This document shows positions 29,706 to 38,069 of a DNA stretch of 64,000 nucleotides, piece after piece. The notes beneath the pieces are model-generated. The model did not search any database, was not told the DNA's origin, and saw only the letters and a list, made by a program, of their open reading frames with translations. Source of the stretch: Rebecca billardiae RCC1528 (lineage: Eukaryota; Haptophyta); the NCBI GenBank assembly GCA_965240325.2, contig OZ251235.1, forward strand, positions 620,001-684,000, in the 5' to 3' direction. The translations under genes were made by a program, and so were the position numbers. Each line of letters begins with the position of its first letter. The stretch's first letter is position 1.

Positions 29706-30377
29706 ATGGTCAGCCTGACGATGAACAAGCTGGCCGGCATGGTCGACGTGGTGAGCCACAAGTGTGATCACACTGGCTGCACCAAGTGGCCTTCGTTCGG
29801 CATGCCGGGCGACGCGCGCGCCAGCCGGTGCCCTGCGCACAAGCTGGCCGGCATGCTCGACGTGAAGCACCGCAAGTGTGAGCACGCCGGCTGCACCACG
29901 CGGCCTTCATTCGGCATGTCGGGCGACGCGCGCGCCAGACGGTGCGCTGCGCACAAGCTGGCCAGCATGGTCGACATGGTGAGCCGCAAGTGTGAGCACG
30001 CCGGCTGCACCAAGTGGCCTTCGTTCGGCATGCCGGGCGACGCGCGCGCCAGACGGTGCGCTGCGCACAAGCTGGCCGGCATGGTACTCAGTCGGCTCGT
30101 CGTCCCCAAGCGCAGTCTGGAGCATGGCACCGGCGACCAGGGCACGCGCGCAGCGACGCGCCGGTACAAACCCACCAGCCGCATTGCCACCGTCTCGGAC
30201 ACCGCCCCGCAGCCGCCCCAACCGCTGCCGCTGGTCAGAAGACTCGAGAGAGGCAACGGGGCGGATTGCCGAATGCCGCCACGCGGTGACGCGGTTGACG
30301 ACGACGACATACAGCAGCGGCATACATTGATGACGAATCATACGATGATGATGAATCTGACCATTGGACAGCCTTGA
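29706..30377 (+). CDS. EsV-1-7 cysteine-repeat protein
   Basis: 223 aa from the ATG at 29706. Three tandem 38-aa units (114 bp each) carry C-x4-C-x16-C-x2-H with 12 residues to the next unit, for example KCEHAGCTKWPSF...RRCAAHK. This is the EsV-1-7 motif, known from the brown-algal developmental protein IMMEDIATE UPRIGHT and from a phaeovirus, and probably a zinc-binding fold. The remaining 90 residues are basic, then Pro/Gln-rich and Met/Thr-rich, with no clear domain. The units are very similar at DNA level, so the array is recently amplified or homogenised. It converges on the transporter gene at 30601. Other phyla have scattered members, so a viral origin is possible but not shown. Confidence 0.8.
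   Translation: MVSLTMNKLAGMVDVVSHKCDHTGCTKWPSFGMPGDARASRCPAHKLAGMLDVKHRKCEHAGCTTRPSFGMSGDARARRCAAHKLASMVDMVSRKCEHAGCTKWPSFGMPGDARARRCAAHKLAGMVLSRLVVPKRSLEHGTGDQGTRAATRRYKPTSRIATVSDTAPQPPQPLPLVRRLERGNGADCRMPPRGDAVDDDDIQQRHTLMTNHTMMMNLTIGQP
29760..30080 (+). repeat. three 114-bp coding tandem repeats
   Basis: Units begin near 29760, 29874 and 29988 (AAGTGTGA followed by KC-H codons). They are near-identical over most of their length and stay in frame with the EsV-1-7 gene. Confidence 0.85.
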
Positions 30378-30480
30378 TGGCATCCGATCTGTCATCGTCG
30401 TCTGATGATATCGACGATGACGATTAATTCCGCGACGATCGCGGCATCATCATCATCTGACGATGATGATATGCGCATAT

Positions 30481-30555
30481 GCATCACTACTTCTTCACTA
30501 CTTCTTGCGCGCACTCAAGAGTCAAGTGAGCAAGAACCGTAAGAAGTAGTGATGC
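30481..30555. terminator. 15-bp hairpin between convergent genes
   Basis: GCATCACTACTTCTT (30481-30495) is exactly complementary to AAGAAGTAGTGATGC (30541-30555) with a 45-nt loop. It is flanked outward by ATGCGCAT-type sequence and followed by (TA)n. It lies between the 3' ends at 30377 and 30601, so a role in transcript ending is plausible but unproven. Confidence 0.5.
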
Positions 30556-30600
30556 GCATATATATATATATGCGGTTACCGACTTACCGTACCGTTACGA

Positions 30601-32184
30601 CTACCGTAACCTCCTGCTGGCCTCCGTCTCTGCCTCCGGGACCTCTTCCATCGGCGGCACAGCGGCTGCCACGCCAGAGGGCAATGCGCTGGCAGCAGCG
30701 CCCTCAGCAGCGCCAGAATCTCGTCCTGCGAACACGCGCCCCAGTGGCAGCGCACAACTGCCCGCTTGGGCAGTGCTCGGCCTGTCTGAGTCGGAGCCAG
30801 CGGCGCCGCCGACGCTTCGTGGCTGTGCGGCTCGGCTCGTGGCCGCAGCGGCGGGCGTGAGCTCGACGCGGAGGCTGCCTGACGAGGCGTCTCGTGCGAG
30901 TTCGGTGTACGTCGCTGCGTGCGCACGCCGCGTGTGTCGTGCCGCATGCAGCTGCGCGCGCACGCCACCGACCGCGCGGTTCCGGTGCGCGCCGCTGGCG
31001 CCGTCATCCGGCTTGGCCCATCCGGCGCCGCTGTCGGCCTGTGCGGCGCCTGCCTCGAGCTCCTTCTCGGGGTCCGGGCCGTCTGTGCGCGGGTCGTGCG
31101 CCGGGAGCAGCCCCCCCGCGTCGTGCGCGGCCTGGTCGGCCCGCGGCGCCCCGCGCTTCTCGCGCCGCGCCTTGGCCGCCACCACGCACAGCATCGAGCA
31201 GACGATGAGCGACGCACCTGCCACGGAGGTGCGCATGATGTGGTGCTCCGAGGCGGAGGGCGCGAGCGTGGCCTGCCACGTGAAGGCGAAGAGCACCTCG
31301 GTGGAGCGGAAGAGCGTCGCGGTCGCCGTCTTCTCGCGCTGCAGCCCGTACGTGAGGCACACCTGCGACCAGAAGCCGAGCACCCCGATTGTGCCCAGCA
31401 TCAGCCACTGGCGCGGCGTGGGCAGCACCCACTGCTCGCCCGTGACGAGCCCGCCCAGCGGCGCGGCGAGGGCTTGGCCGATGCCCTGGTACAGGACGAC
31501 GGTGGGCAGCGGCGTCTTGATCACCGTGCCCAGATATCGCACCACAACGAACACGCCCGCCGCGGACAGCGCCCCGGAGAGCGAGCACGCGACACCAAGC
31601 GCGCGCGTCGGGTCCAGAGCGGCCGTGCCATCACCCAGCGCCGCGCCGCCGCTCGGCTCGTCGACGGCGCCCGCGCCGAGGAGCGCGACGACGGGCGCGG
31701 GCCTGAGGACAAGCGCCACCCCGCACAGCGCGCCGAACGCGCTGAGCGCCTCGAGCGGGTGCCACGGCTCCTTGAGGAAGACAACCGCCAGGATGGACGC
31801 CCACACGGGCGCCGTCTGCGAGAGGGTGGCCGCGTCGCCCAGCGGGAGCAGCGCGATGGCGGAGAAGCCGCCGCTGATGCCGAGGAAGCCCAGAAAGGAG
31901 CGAAGGCACAGGATCCGCCTCTGCAACGCCGTGACCCCGAGCCAGTCGCGCGGCGAAGTGCCCTTCGCCCAAAACATCAGCACGCAACCAGCCGTCTGCA
32001 TCCAGCCGCGCAGCTCGATCACCTGAAACGGACGGATGCCCGAGTCGTGCGTGAGCGTCTTCACGAGCAGCGCCTGCGAGGAGAAGCCAAGCGTTGCGAG
32101 CACGATGGCGCCCAACGGTCGCACCCGCCTCGCGGTAGTGCTCATGCCGGGAGGCGATGCAGAAGCGGCGGCGGATGCTGCCAT
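30601..32184 (-). CDS. EamA/DMT-superfamily transporter with long C-terminal tail
   Basis: 527 aa from the ATG at 32184; a GTG six bases upstream is in frame but unlikely. About ten transmembrane helices lie in residues 25-315, arranged as two EamA halves. The first contains VIELRGWMQTAGC, FLGISGGFSAIALLPLGDAATLSQTAPVWASILAVVFLKEPW and GVALVLRP. The second contains FVVVRYLGTVI, VVLYQGIGQALAAPL and WLMLGTIGVLGFWSQVCLTYGLQ. This resembles the SLC35G/acyl-malonyl-condensing-like group of drug/metabolite transporters. The last 200 residues are hydrophilic, Ala/Ser/Asp-rich and probably disordered and cytosolic. The transported compound is unknown. Confidence 0.85.
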   Translation of the reverse strand: MAASAAASASPPGMSTTARRVRPLGAIVLATLGFSSQALLVKTLTHDSGIRPFQVIELRGWMQTAGCVLMFWAKGTSPRDWLGVTALQRRILCLRSFLGFLGISGGFSAIALLPLGDAATLSQTAPVWASILAVVFLKEPWHPLEALSAFGALCGVALVLRPAPVVALLGAGAVDEPSGGAALGDGTAALDPTRALGVACSLSGALSAAGVFVVVRYLGTVIKTPLPTVVLYQGIGQALAAPLGGLVTGEQWVLPTPRQWLMLGTIGVLGFWSQVCLTYGLQREKTATATLFRSTEVLFAFTWQATLAPSASEHHIMRTSVAGASLIVCSMLCVVAAKARREKRGAPRADQAAHDAGGLLPAHDPRTDGPDPEKELEAGAAQADSGAGWAKPDDGASGAHRNRAVGGVRAQLHAARHTRRAHAATYTELARDASSGSLRVELTPAAAATSRAAQPRSVGGAAGSDSDRPSTAQAGSCALPLGRVFAGRDSGAAEGAAASALPSGVAAAVPPMEEVPEAETEASRRLR

Positions 32185-32475
32185 GAACACGCAGCGCGAA
32201 TCTTCCGATAATCCATCACCGTTGCATCAGGAAAGTACTTACGACCTTGCTGTACCGGAAAGCGCCGGCCCCCGGTCCCGGAGGACGACGAACGGACAAG
32301 TGAGTGATGAAGACCGTCGTGCGTCACAGTACTTAGCCGCCAGTACTGCAGTTACACCGTACGTACGCGCCGGTATATGCCACGTGCGGTCGGCCGCGCA
32401 CTGGCTCGCGGTGTCAGCGGGCGCACTCCGCGAGGCGGCAGCCCGACGGGCCCTGCGTCAGCTGGCTCATCCAGC

Positions 32476-33341
32476 TCATTGTGTGAGATTGTATACCGAT
32501 TTGCCGTCCCAGCCACGGGCGCACACCGCCAACACGGGCGGGTTCACGAACGAGCTGAGCTGATTGGCAGGCACAAGTGCGGTCGCGTTGTAACTCTTGC
32601 TGGGGAAGGGGGGGCAGGTGCCTGGCGGCGCGCAGAGGCACAGGGCGGGCGGGATGCGGTGCATAAAGTGACGATGCGCGCGAGCGCGCGCAGATCACGC
32701 GGCGGCGCGAGGGACGTCGCCTGGGCACGCTGCCGCGCTCTCTCTCGCGCGCCGTGGGTCGCACCTGTGATCTGATGCCACGTTGAGAAGACCCAGTCAG
32801 CCTTGTTCCACGCGTTGAACATGTTGCCCGAGCAGCTCCGTGGCGGCGCGGCGGAGCCGGCAGGGGCTTCGTCCCACAGCTCGCAGTTGAGCTCGTCCCA
32901 CGGGATCCCCGTGTTGGCCGACAGCGTGCTGCACGCCAACTCGACCTGGGTGAAGATGTGGATGCTGTTGTCCTCGCGGTTCGCGATGCACAACTCGTTG
33001 CGGGCAGCTGATGCGGGCGCTGATGACGGCGCGCGGCCGCCGTCAAGGGGGCTGCCGCCCAAGCGTGTCGAGCTGTGCTTGTCGCCGCCGCCGGTTGGGA
33101 TGAGCAAGCCCACAACGAGACCAAGGACGAAGAGCTGCGTGGGCGTCGTCGACGGCACGGCGCACCAGCGCGCGCGTCAGCTGCTCCTCCGCCGCGCGCG
33201 CGTGCGGAGCGTGGGCACGCGCACCAGGAGTAGAGACGCGATGAAACCGATGCGCGATGCCCTGAACGCCTCCTTGCAGTGGCTGGACATGGCGCCGATG
33301 CCTCGTCGCGCCTCGGACGGCGGTGGCTCTTGCTCCATCAT
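32476..33341 (-). CDS. type II membrane protein of unknown family, 3 exons
   Basis: Proposed exons 33341-33225, 33134-32765 and 32621-32476 total 633 nt and 210 aa. The introns of 90 and 143 bp keep phase (0 and 1). The first junction creates one continuous transmembrane helix (IGFIASLLL joined to LFVLGLVVGLLIP), which argues for this model. The ectodomain contains ELCIANREDNSIHIFTQVELACSTL, DELNCELWDEAP, CSGNMFNAWNKADWVFSTWHQITG, CPPFPSKSYNAT and VLAVCARGWDGKSVYNLTQ, with six cysteines and at least two N-glycosylation sequons. I do not recognise the fold. The layout (short cytosolic tail, one helix, Cys-bearing ectodomain) is like that of the gene at 1502-2998. It is divergent from the gene at 33527. 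Confidence 0.6.
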
Positions 33342-33526
33342 TCTTGCCAGCTGGGCGACCAACGTTCGCGAGAGCGAATGACCGATTTTCGTTCGACGAT
33401 CTTTTTTTTCTCGCGCGCTTCGTCACGCCGATCGGAGATCAGCAATTTCGGGTTGTCGGCGGCGCGCGGCGCGGCTCCAATCCGACAACGCGCAACACCG
33501 AGCGAGCCAACCCTCGGCACGCGTGG

Positions 33527-35370
33527 ATGACGAGCACTGCGACAATCTTGGGCGGCGGCGCGAATGCGCTGGCACTCGCTGACATCCTGTCGCGCGCCGC
33601 CTCGCGCACGCCCGGCGGCGACGGGTCTGTCGCACTGTGGGTGCCCGACGACACGCACGACGCCGGGTCTCCCGACGCCGTCTCGGACGACCAGCCGCCC
33701 GTCTTGGAGTCCGAGCTGCCGGCTGCGGTGCACATCGAGCCTGATCTGCGTCGCGCCCTGGCCACCCCAAAGCTCGTCGTCCTCGCGCTCTCGCACCACT
33801 GGCTCGAGCGAGTGGCGCCTTTTGTCGCGGTGTGCGCACGCGCGCGCGTCTCGCCTCAGCGCAAGCGCGCTCGCGCGCGCGCGCGCGTGAGCGGCGGGCG
33901 TCGGCGTCGAACAGTCGCGCGCCGCACTACGCGCGTGGCGCACGCACGCAGGCGCTCATGCCCGAGGGCGCGCACGTGCTCATGCTCGGCGGCGGGCTCG
34001 ACGTGGTGCGCGGTGCGCCGCAGCTTCGCTCGGATTGGCTGAGCGGCCAGCTCGGCTCGCCGCGCGTGTCCGTGCTGGTGACGGCCGGGATGGGGACGGC
34101 CGTGACGCAGTCGCAGCTGGCGGACGTGACGATCGGCGCGCCCAACTACGAGGAGAGCGCCACCTGGCGCCGCGTCTTCAGCCCGCACCCCGCGCTGCGC
34201 GTGCACCTGCTGCCGTCGGTCGGACACGTCGAGCTGCTCGCGGACCTCTCGCACGTGGGCGCGCTCATCGTCGGGCTGGTGCGCGGCGCGGGGGCGGGCG
34301 GGAACACGCAGGCGGCGATGCTTCGGATCGGTACGCGCGCGGCGCGCGCGCCTGCGCGGAGGCCGTGCGCAGCGCGCGCGTCGTCTCGCGGCGCGGCGTG
34401 GCGCGCCGCGCCGCGCCGCGCGCTGGCGTCTGAGTGGGTGTCACGCCCCGCGCCGCCGCCGCCGCCGTTGCCGTGCCACCGTGCAGCGCTGGGCGAGATG
34501 AGCTCGCTGTGCGGCGTGCTCCTCGCCTCGCCCGCGCGCGCGCGCCGCGGCAGCGTGATCGCCGAGGGCGCGCTCGTCGCGCACACCACGCTCCTCAGCT
34601 CAGGCCTGCTCGCGGACATCATCGGCGGCAGCTGGGGCGGCGCCGAGGCGGCGGCGGCTGAGGAGTTTGCGCGAGAGCGCTCGCCCAAGTGGCGCGGCGC
34701 GGGGCCGCCGAGCACGTGGGAGGAGCTCGAGTGCCGCCACCTCGGCGGGCGGCGCTCGCGTGCCATCGTCCTCGTGCGCGCGCTCGCCTCGCTCGCGCGC
34801 GCGCGCGGCGCGGAGGCGCGCTTCCCCACGCTCTTCAGCGCATATGAGGTGGCCGTGCTCGGCCGGCCCGCGGAGACGCTCGTGCCGAGCGACGGGGCGG
34901 AGGAGGCGTGGCGCGCGCTGCGCGCGCGGCGCTGCGCGCACGCGACGGCGCGCGGCGCGTGCGCCGTCGCGATGGCCGCGCTCGTCGGCGTCGGCGTCTT
35001 CATCGGCCAGCGCGCGCTGATCGCGTACGCCCTTCCCCTCGAGCGCTTCCGAGCGGGCGCCGATCGGACGGTCGAGCTGAGCGCGAGCTTTGCCGCGGTG
35101 CTGTGCACGCACTCGTGCCTGCGCTGGGGGCTGTTCGGCCTGAGCCCGCCCTCGGCCGGGCCCGTGCTCAGGCTCGCGGCGGCGCTGGGCGGCGGCCTGT
35201 GGTGCGCCCACCGCACGAGCCTCGCCGTGAAGGAGCAGCTCGGCGCCGAGCCCGCGCTCGGCTGGGTGCTGCTCGCGCCGCTGTGGGCGGTGCTCACCTT
35301 CCGCTGGCTGGTCGAGCCGTACTCGCGCATGAAGGCGGTCGACTTCCTGCTGGCCTACGGCTCGCCGTGA
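33527..35370 (+). CDS. divergent NAD-GPDH-like protein with C-terminal membrane segments, 3 exons
   Basis: Exons 33527-33829, 33952-34330 and 34487-35370 give 1566 nt and 521 aa; the introns are 122 and 156 bp. The N-terminus ILGGGANALALADIL fits a GxGxxA dinucleotide site. The middle (VHLLPSVGHVELLADLSHVGALIVGLVRGAGAGGNTQAAML, joined by splicing to ALGEMSSLCGVLL) parallels the substrate-binding part of glycerol-3-phosphate dehydrogenase, including the NT/D-N-T-K-A-A region. At the places where the family has catalytic lysines (the KG loop and the ALKN helix) I see LVTAGMG and ADLSHVG, without lysine. From about residue 385 there are three or four hydrophobic segments, the last being LGWVLLAPLWAVLTFRWLVEP. 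It may be a membrane-bound pseudoenzyme. The ATG at 33527 was chosen; the frame is open further upstream. Confidence 0.65.
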
Positions 35371-35873
35371 GCGCGGCGGGTGCCGAGCGCGCAGGGCGCG
35401 CGCGCTCGCTGGCGCGTATTCACGGAGCAACGGGCTGCATGGCACCCACACGGCGCCGCGGACCACGACAGGCCGGACAAGCGCCCCAGGATGGCCCATC
35501 ACGCAAGCAGCCGCGCGGGCCAGGCGCAGCGGCCACCGGTCCAAGACGCACACGCACGCGTACAGTTTGTATTAGTAACATTCGGAAGAATTATTGTTCT
35601 ATAACCGCGTTCGGTTCTGGGGCGGTGGGTATAATTATTTATAATTATAATAACTTCGCCCACGGGTGTAGCTCACCCCCCTGACCGGCCGCCGTCTAGC
35701 TCCGGACTGCTGTCTGCTGGTGTGTCCCTGTCAGGACTCATCCGGACCTCCTTGGCAGCAAGGTCTCGTCAAAGATTTATTTCCGAACGGTCAGAAACTG
35801 CTTCGGTCGGCTGCAGTCGCGGTCGCTCGGGTCGCGGTCAGGCAGGCAAGATTACTACAGCAGTATTGCAGGG
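35371..35873. other. intergenic spacer
   Basis: About 500 bp between two co-directional genes. An AT-rich stretch (TATAATTATTTATAATTATAATAA) lies near 35629-35653; it could end the upstream transcript or act in the promoter of the next. No gene was seen. Confidence 0.5.
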
Positions 35874-37640
35874 ATGGCCGCCGATGACCCGCCACGGCGC
35901 TTTGCGCTACTCCTCGTCGGACTGATCGGCTCTCTGCACAAGCGGGCCTCGAGAGGCGATCACCAGCGGTCGATTAAGAACGCTCCGTTCGAGGAGCTCG
36001 CCTCGCCTCGCATCATCCGGTACGCCACCATGACGCACCGCGCGCTCGTGCTCGATGCGAACGAGCCAGCCGGCGGCGTGGACGTGTTTGCACACTCGTG
36101 GAACCCGCTCGCTGGCGCGTTCCTGGACGCGCAGTTCGGGGATCGGATGCGACTCTCTGCGCACGAGCCCATCGAGCACCACACGAGCGGTCGCTCGCAC
36201 GCCCTCTCCGTAGGGAGGGGCGGCCAGCTCGTGCGCGCGTTTGAGCGCATGCACAACCATTCTTACGAAACGGTGCTCGTGCTCCGGACCGACCTGTTCC
36301 TCACGCGCGCGGTGGACCTGCGCGAGGTCGTCGCGACGGCGTCAGATGGGGGCGAGCTGCTCTGGTTTGCCAGCAAGTGCTGCACCAGCCCGCCCAACTC
36401 GAGCGCAGAAGCCGCCAGCCTCGCGCAGCAGTGCGGCGCACAAGCTGCGGCGGCGCAGGCGGCTGCAGACCGCCGATCGCCGCCACAGTTCGAATCGAGC
36501 ACGGCCGCGTCGCAGCACCAACGCGCCGTGGGCCTGTTCAAGCACGGGTGCTCCGGTGCGTATTACGCTGGCACGGCCCGGCCGCCGCCGCTCGACGTGG
36601 CCTACTTCCTGCCGGACTGGTGGCTCGCTGCGCGCGCACACACGGTGGCCTCGTGGACGAGCCTTGCCGAGCAGTGGGAGGCGTACAGCTGCGCGCTGCA
36701 GCAGCTGATGCGGCACACGGGCCCGTCGAGCGGTTGGTCGCACTTCCGCTGGCCGGTGCACGTGCATGACGCGCTCGGGCTGACCGGCCGCATGCGCTTC
36801 ACGCGCGCCGTGTCCGGCACGATGGCCCGCACCGCCTTCACCGAGGGCTGGCTTCCTCCGGAGGAGCTGCCGGCCGAGTGCGCCGCCGCATTCGGCACGG
36901 CGCGCGCGAGGCGGGGGCGCGGAGGCGGGGGCGACGTGGGCGCCGAGCTGGACGACGTGCTCGAGCTGCGGAGCACGGCACCCGATGGGCATGCCCAGCT
37001 CGCGCGCCACCGCGCCCGCGACCTCGAGCTCGCCCCCGTTGACGTGCGCGCGCCACAGGCCGACCAGGTGCTCGCGCATATGGGGCTCGACCGACGGTTC
37101 GCGGCGATGGCGCGCGCGTGCCCCTGGACTGAGCTCTCCGTGCGCCGCTCGCTCGGTGGAGCGCACGCGCCGCTGGCGCACTGCGCGGAGGGCATGCAGC
37201 CGGTAGGGCTCGTGCTCGGGACCATCTCGCGAGCGTGCGCGCTGCCCGCACCTGCCCGCGAGGGGCCGCACGGAGGTCGGTACATCAGGCCCGAGCTGCG
37301 CCAGTTCCTGGGAAAGTTCCAGGACGGTCTGCCGCGCGCGTGGCGGCGCAGCGTGGATCAGGCGCAGCGCTCCGTGGCGGGCGAGCGCGGGCGGCATGTG
37401 CGTGTGGCGTTGGCCGCCGCTCGCAGAGCACTGCTCCAGCCAGGCGGAGGCGCTCATCGCTCCGCCACATTCACATCGTCGGCGGTTGGCGGTCTGGACG
37501 CTGAGCTCAGCGGCCTCGAGACAGCTGCCGAGGCGATCGCGGCCGAGATGTACAGCGAGATGCAGCTGCATCTGAGAGGGCTCAAGGCGGCCGCTCCCAG
37601 CTGCGGTACAATCGGCGTGGAGGCGCCATCATCGCTGTAA
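35874..37640 (+). CDS. putative glycosyltransferase
   Basis: 588 aa from the ATG at 35874, single exon. The N-terminus RRFALLLVGLIGS looks like the first beta strand of a GT-A-like fold rather than a membrane anchor. It is followed by GVDVFAHSWNP, a motif (DVF.H.W) seen in uncharacterised and capsule-type glycosyltransferases. YETVLVLRTDLFLT supplies a possible metal or sugar-nucleotide acidic motif (RTD). DVAYFLPDWWL and several Cys residues follow. The C-terminal half is Ala/Arg-rich without a recognisable domain. There is no signal peptide or transmembrane helix, so a cytosolic location is likely unless an exon is missing. Donor and acceptor are unknown. Confidence 0.65.
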   Translation: MAADDPPRRFALLLVGLIGSLHKRASRGDHQRSIKNAPFEELASPRIIRYATMTHRALVLDANEPAGGVDVFAHSWNPLAGAFLDAQFGDRMRLSAHEPIEHHTSGRSHALSVGRGGQLVRAFERMHNHSYETVLVLRTDLFLTRAVDLREVVATASDGGELLWFASKCCTSPPNSSAEAASLAQQCGAQAAAAQAAADRRSPPQFESSTAASQHQRAVGLFKHGCSGAYYAGTARPPPLDVAYFLPDWWLAARAHTVASWTSLAEQWEAYSCALQQLMRHTGPSSGWSHFRWPVHVHDALGLTGRMRFTRAVSGTMARTAFTEGWLPPEELPAECAAAFGTARARRGRGGGGDVGAELDDVLELRSTAPDGHAQLARHRARDLELAPVDVRAPQADQVLAHMGLDRRFAAMARACPWTELSVRRSLGGAHAPLAHCAEGMQPVGLVLGTISRACALPAPAREGPHGGRYIRPELRQFLGKFQDGLPRAWRRSVDQAQRSVAGERGRHVRVALAAARRALLQPGGGAHRSATFTSSAVGGLDAELSGLETAAEAIAAEMYSEMQLHLRGLKAAAPSCGTIGVEAPSSL

Positions 37641-38069
37641 GCGCCGCGCCCACGCGGCAGCCGGCGTGGATGTCGGGGCGGCCGCGCCGCGGCCCCGCAC
37701 TCCGTCGGTCCGTGCAGTCGCGGCCGACTCGGCACTAGCCAGGCAGGCCTGGCACGACTCACCACGCGCCGACCGACGCGCAGCTCGGCTGCTGCCCGAA
37801 TGGCGACGATAGTTTGACGCACACTCACTGACACGGTGCTCAGGCAAATAGGCAATGGCAATCAGTCGGGCTCGGCTCGTCCAGAGTCTCGGAGTCATCG
37901 TATTCGTAGCCTGCGGCTGCAGCTGCAGGCGCCCCCCCGCCTCCGCTCACAGTGTCACGAACTACAATTGTACAGACCGCCAGTACCATAAAAGTCTTCT
38001 CGATCAGGACCGTCCAACTTGGTCCAAGCAAGCGCCGTTCTTGGGCGCTTCACGACGTCGGACGCGAGC
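37641..38069. other. intergenic spacer
   Basis: 429 bp between co-directional genes. A plus-strand reading from 37855 starts with a hydrophobic run (LVQSLGVIVFVACGCSC), but its frame runs into antisense-like low-complexity sequence inside the next gene, so I do not call it. The promoter of the next gene is presumably here. Confidence 0.45.
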
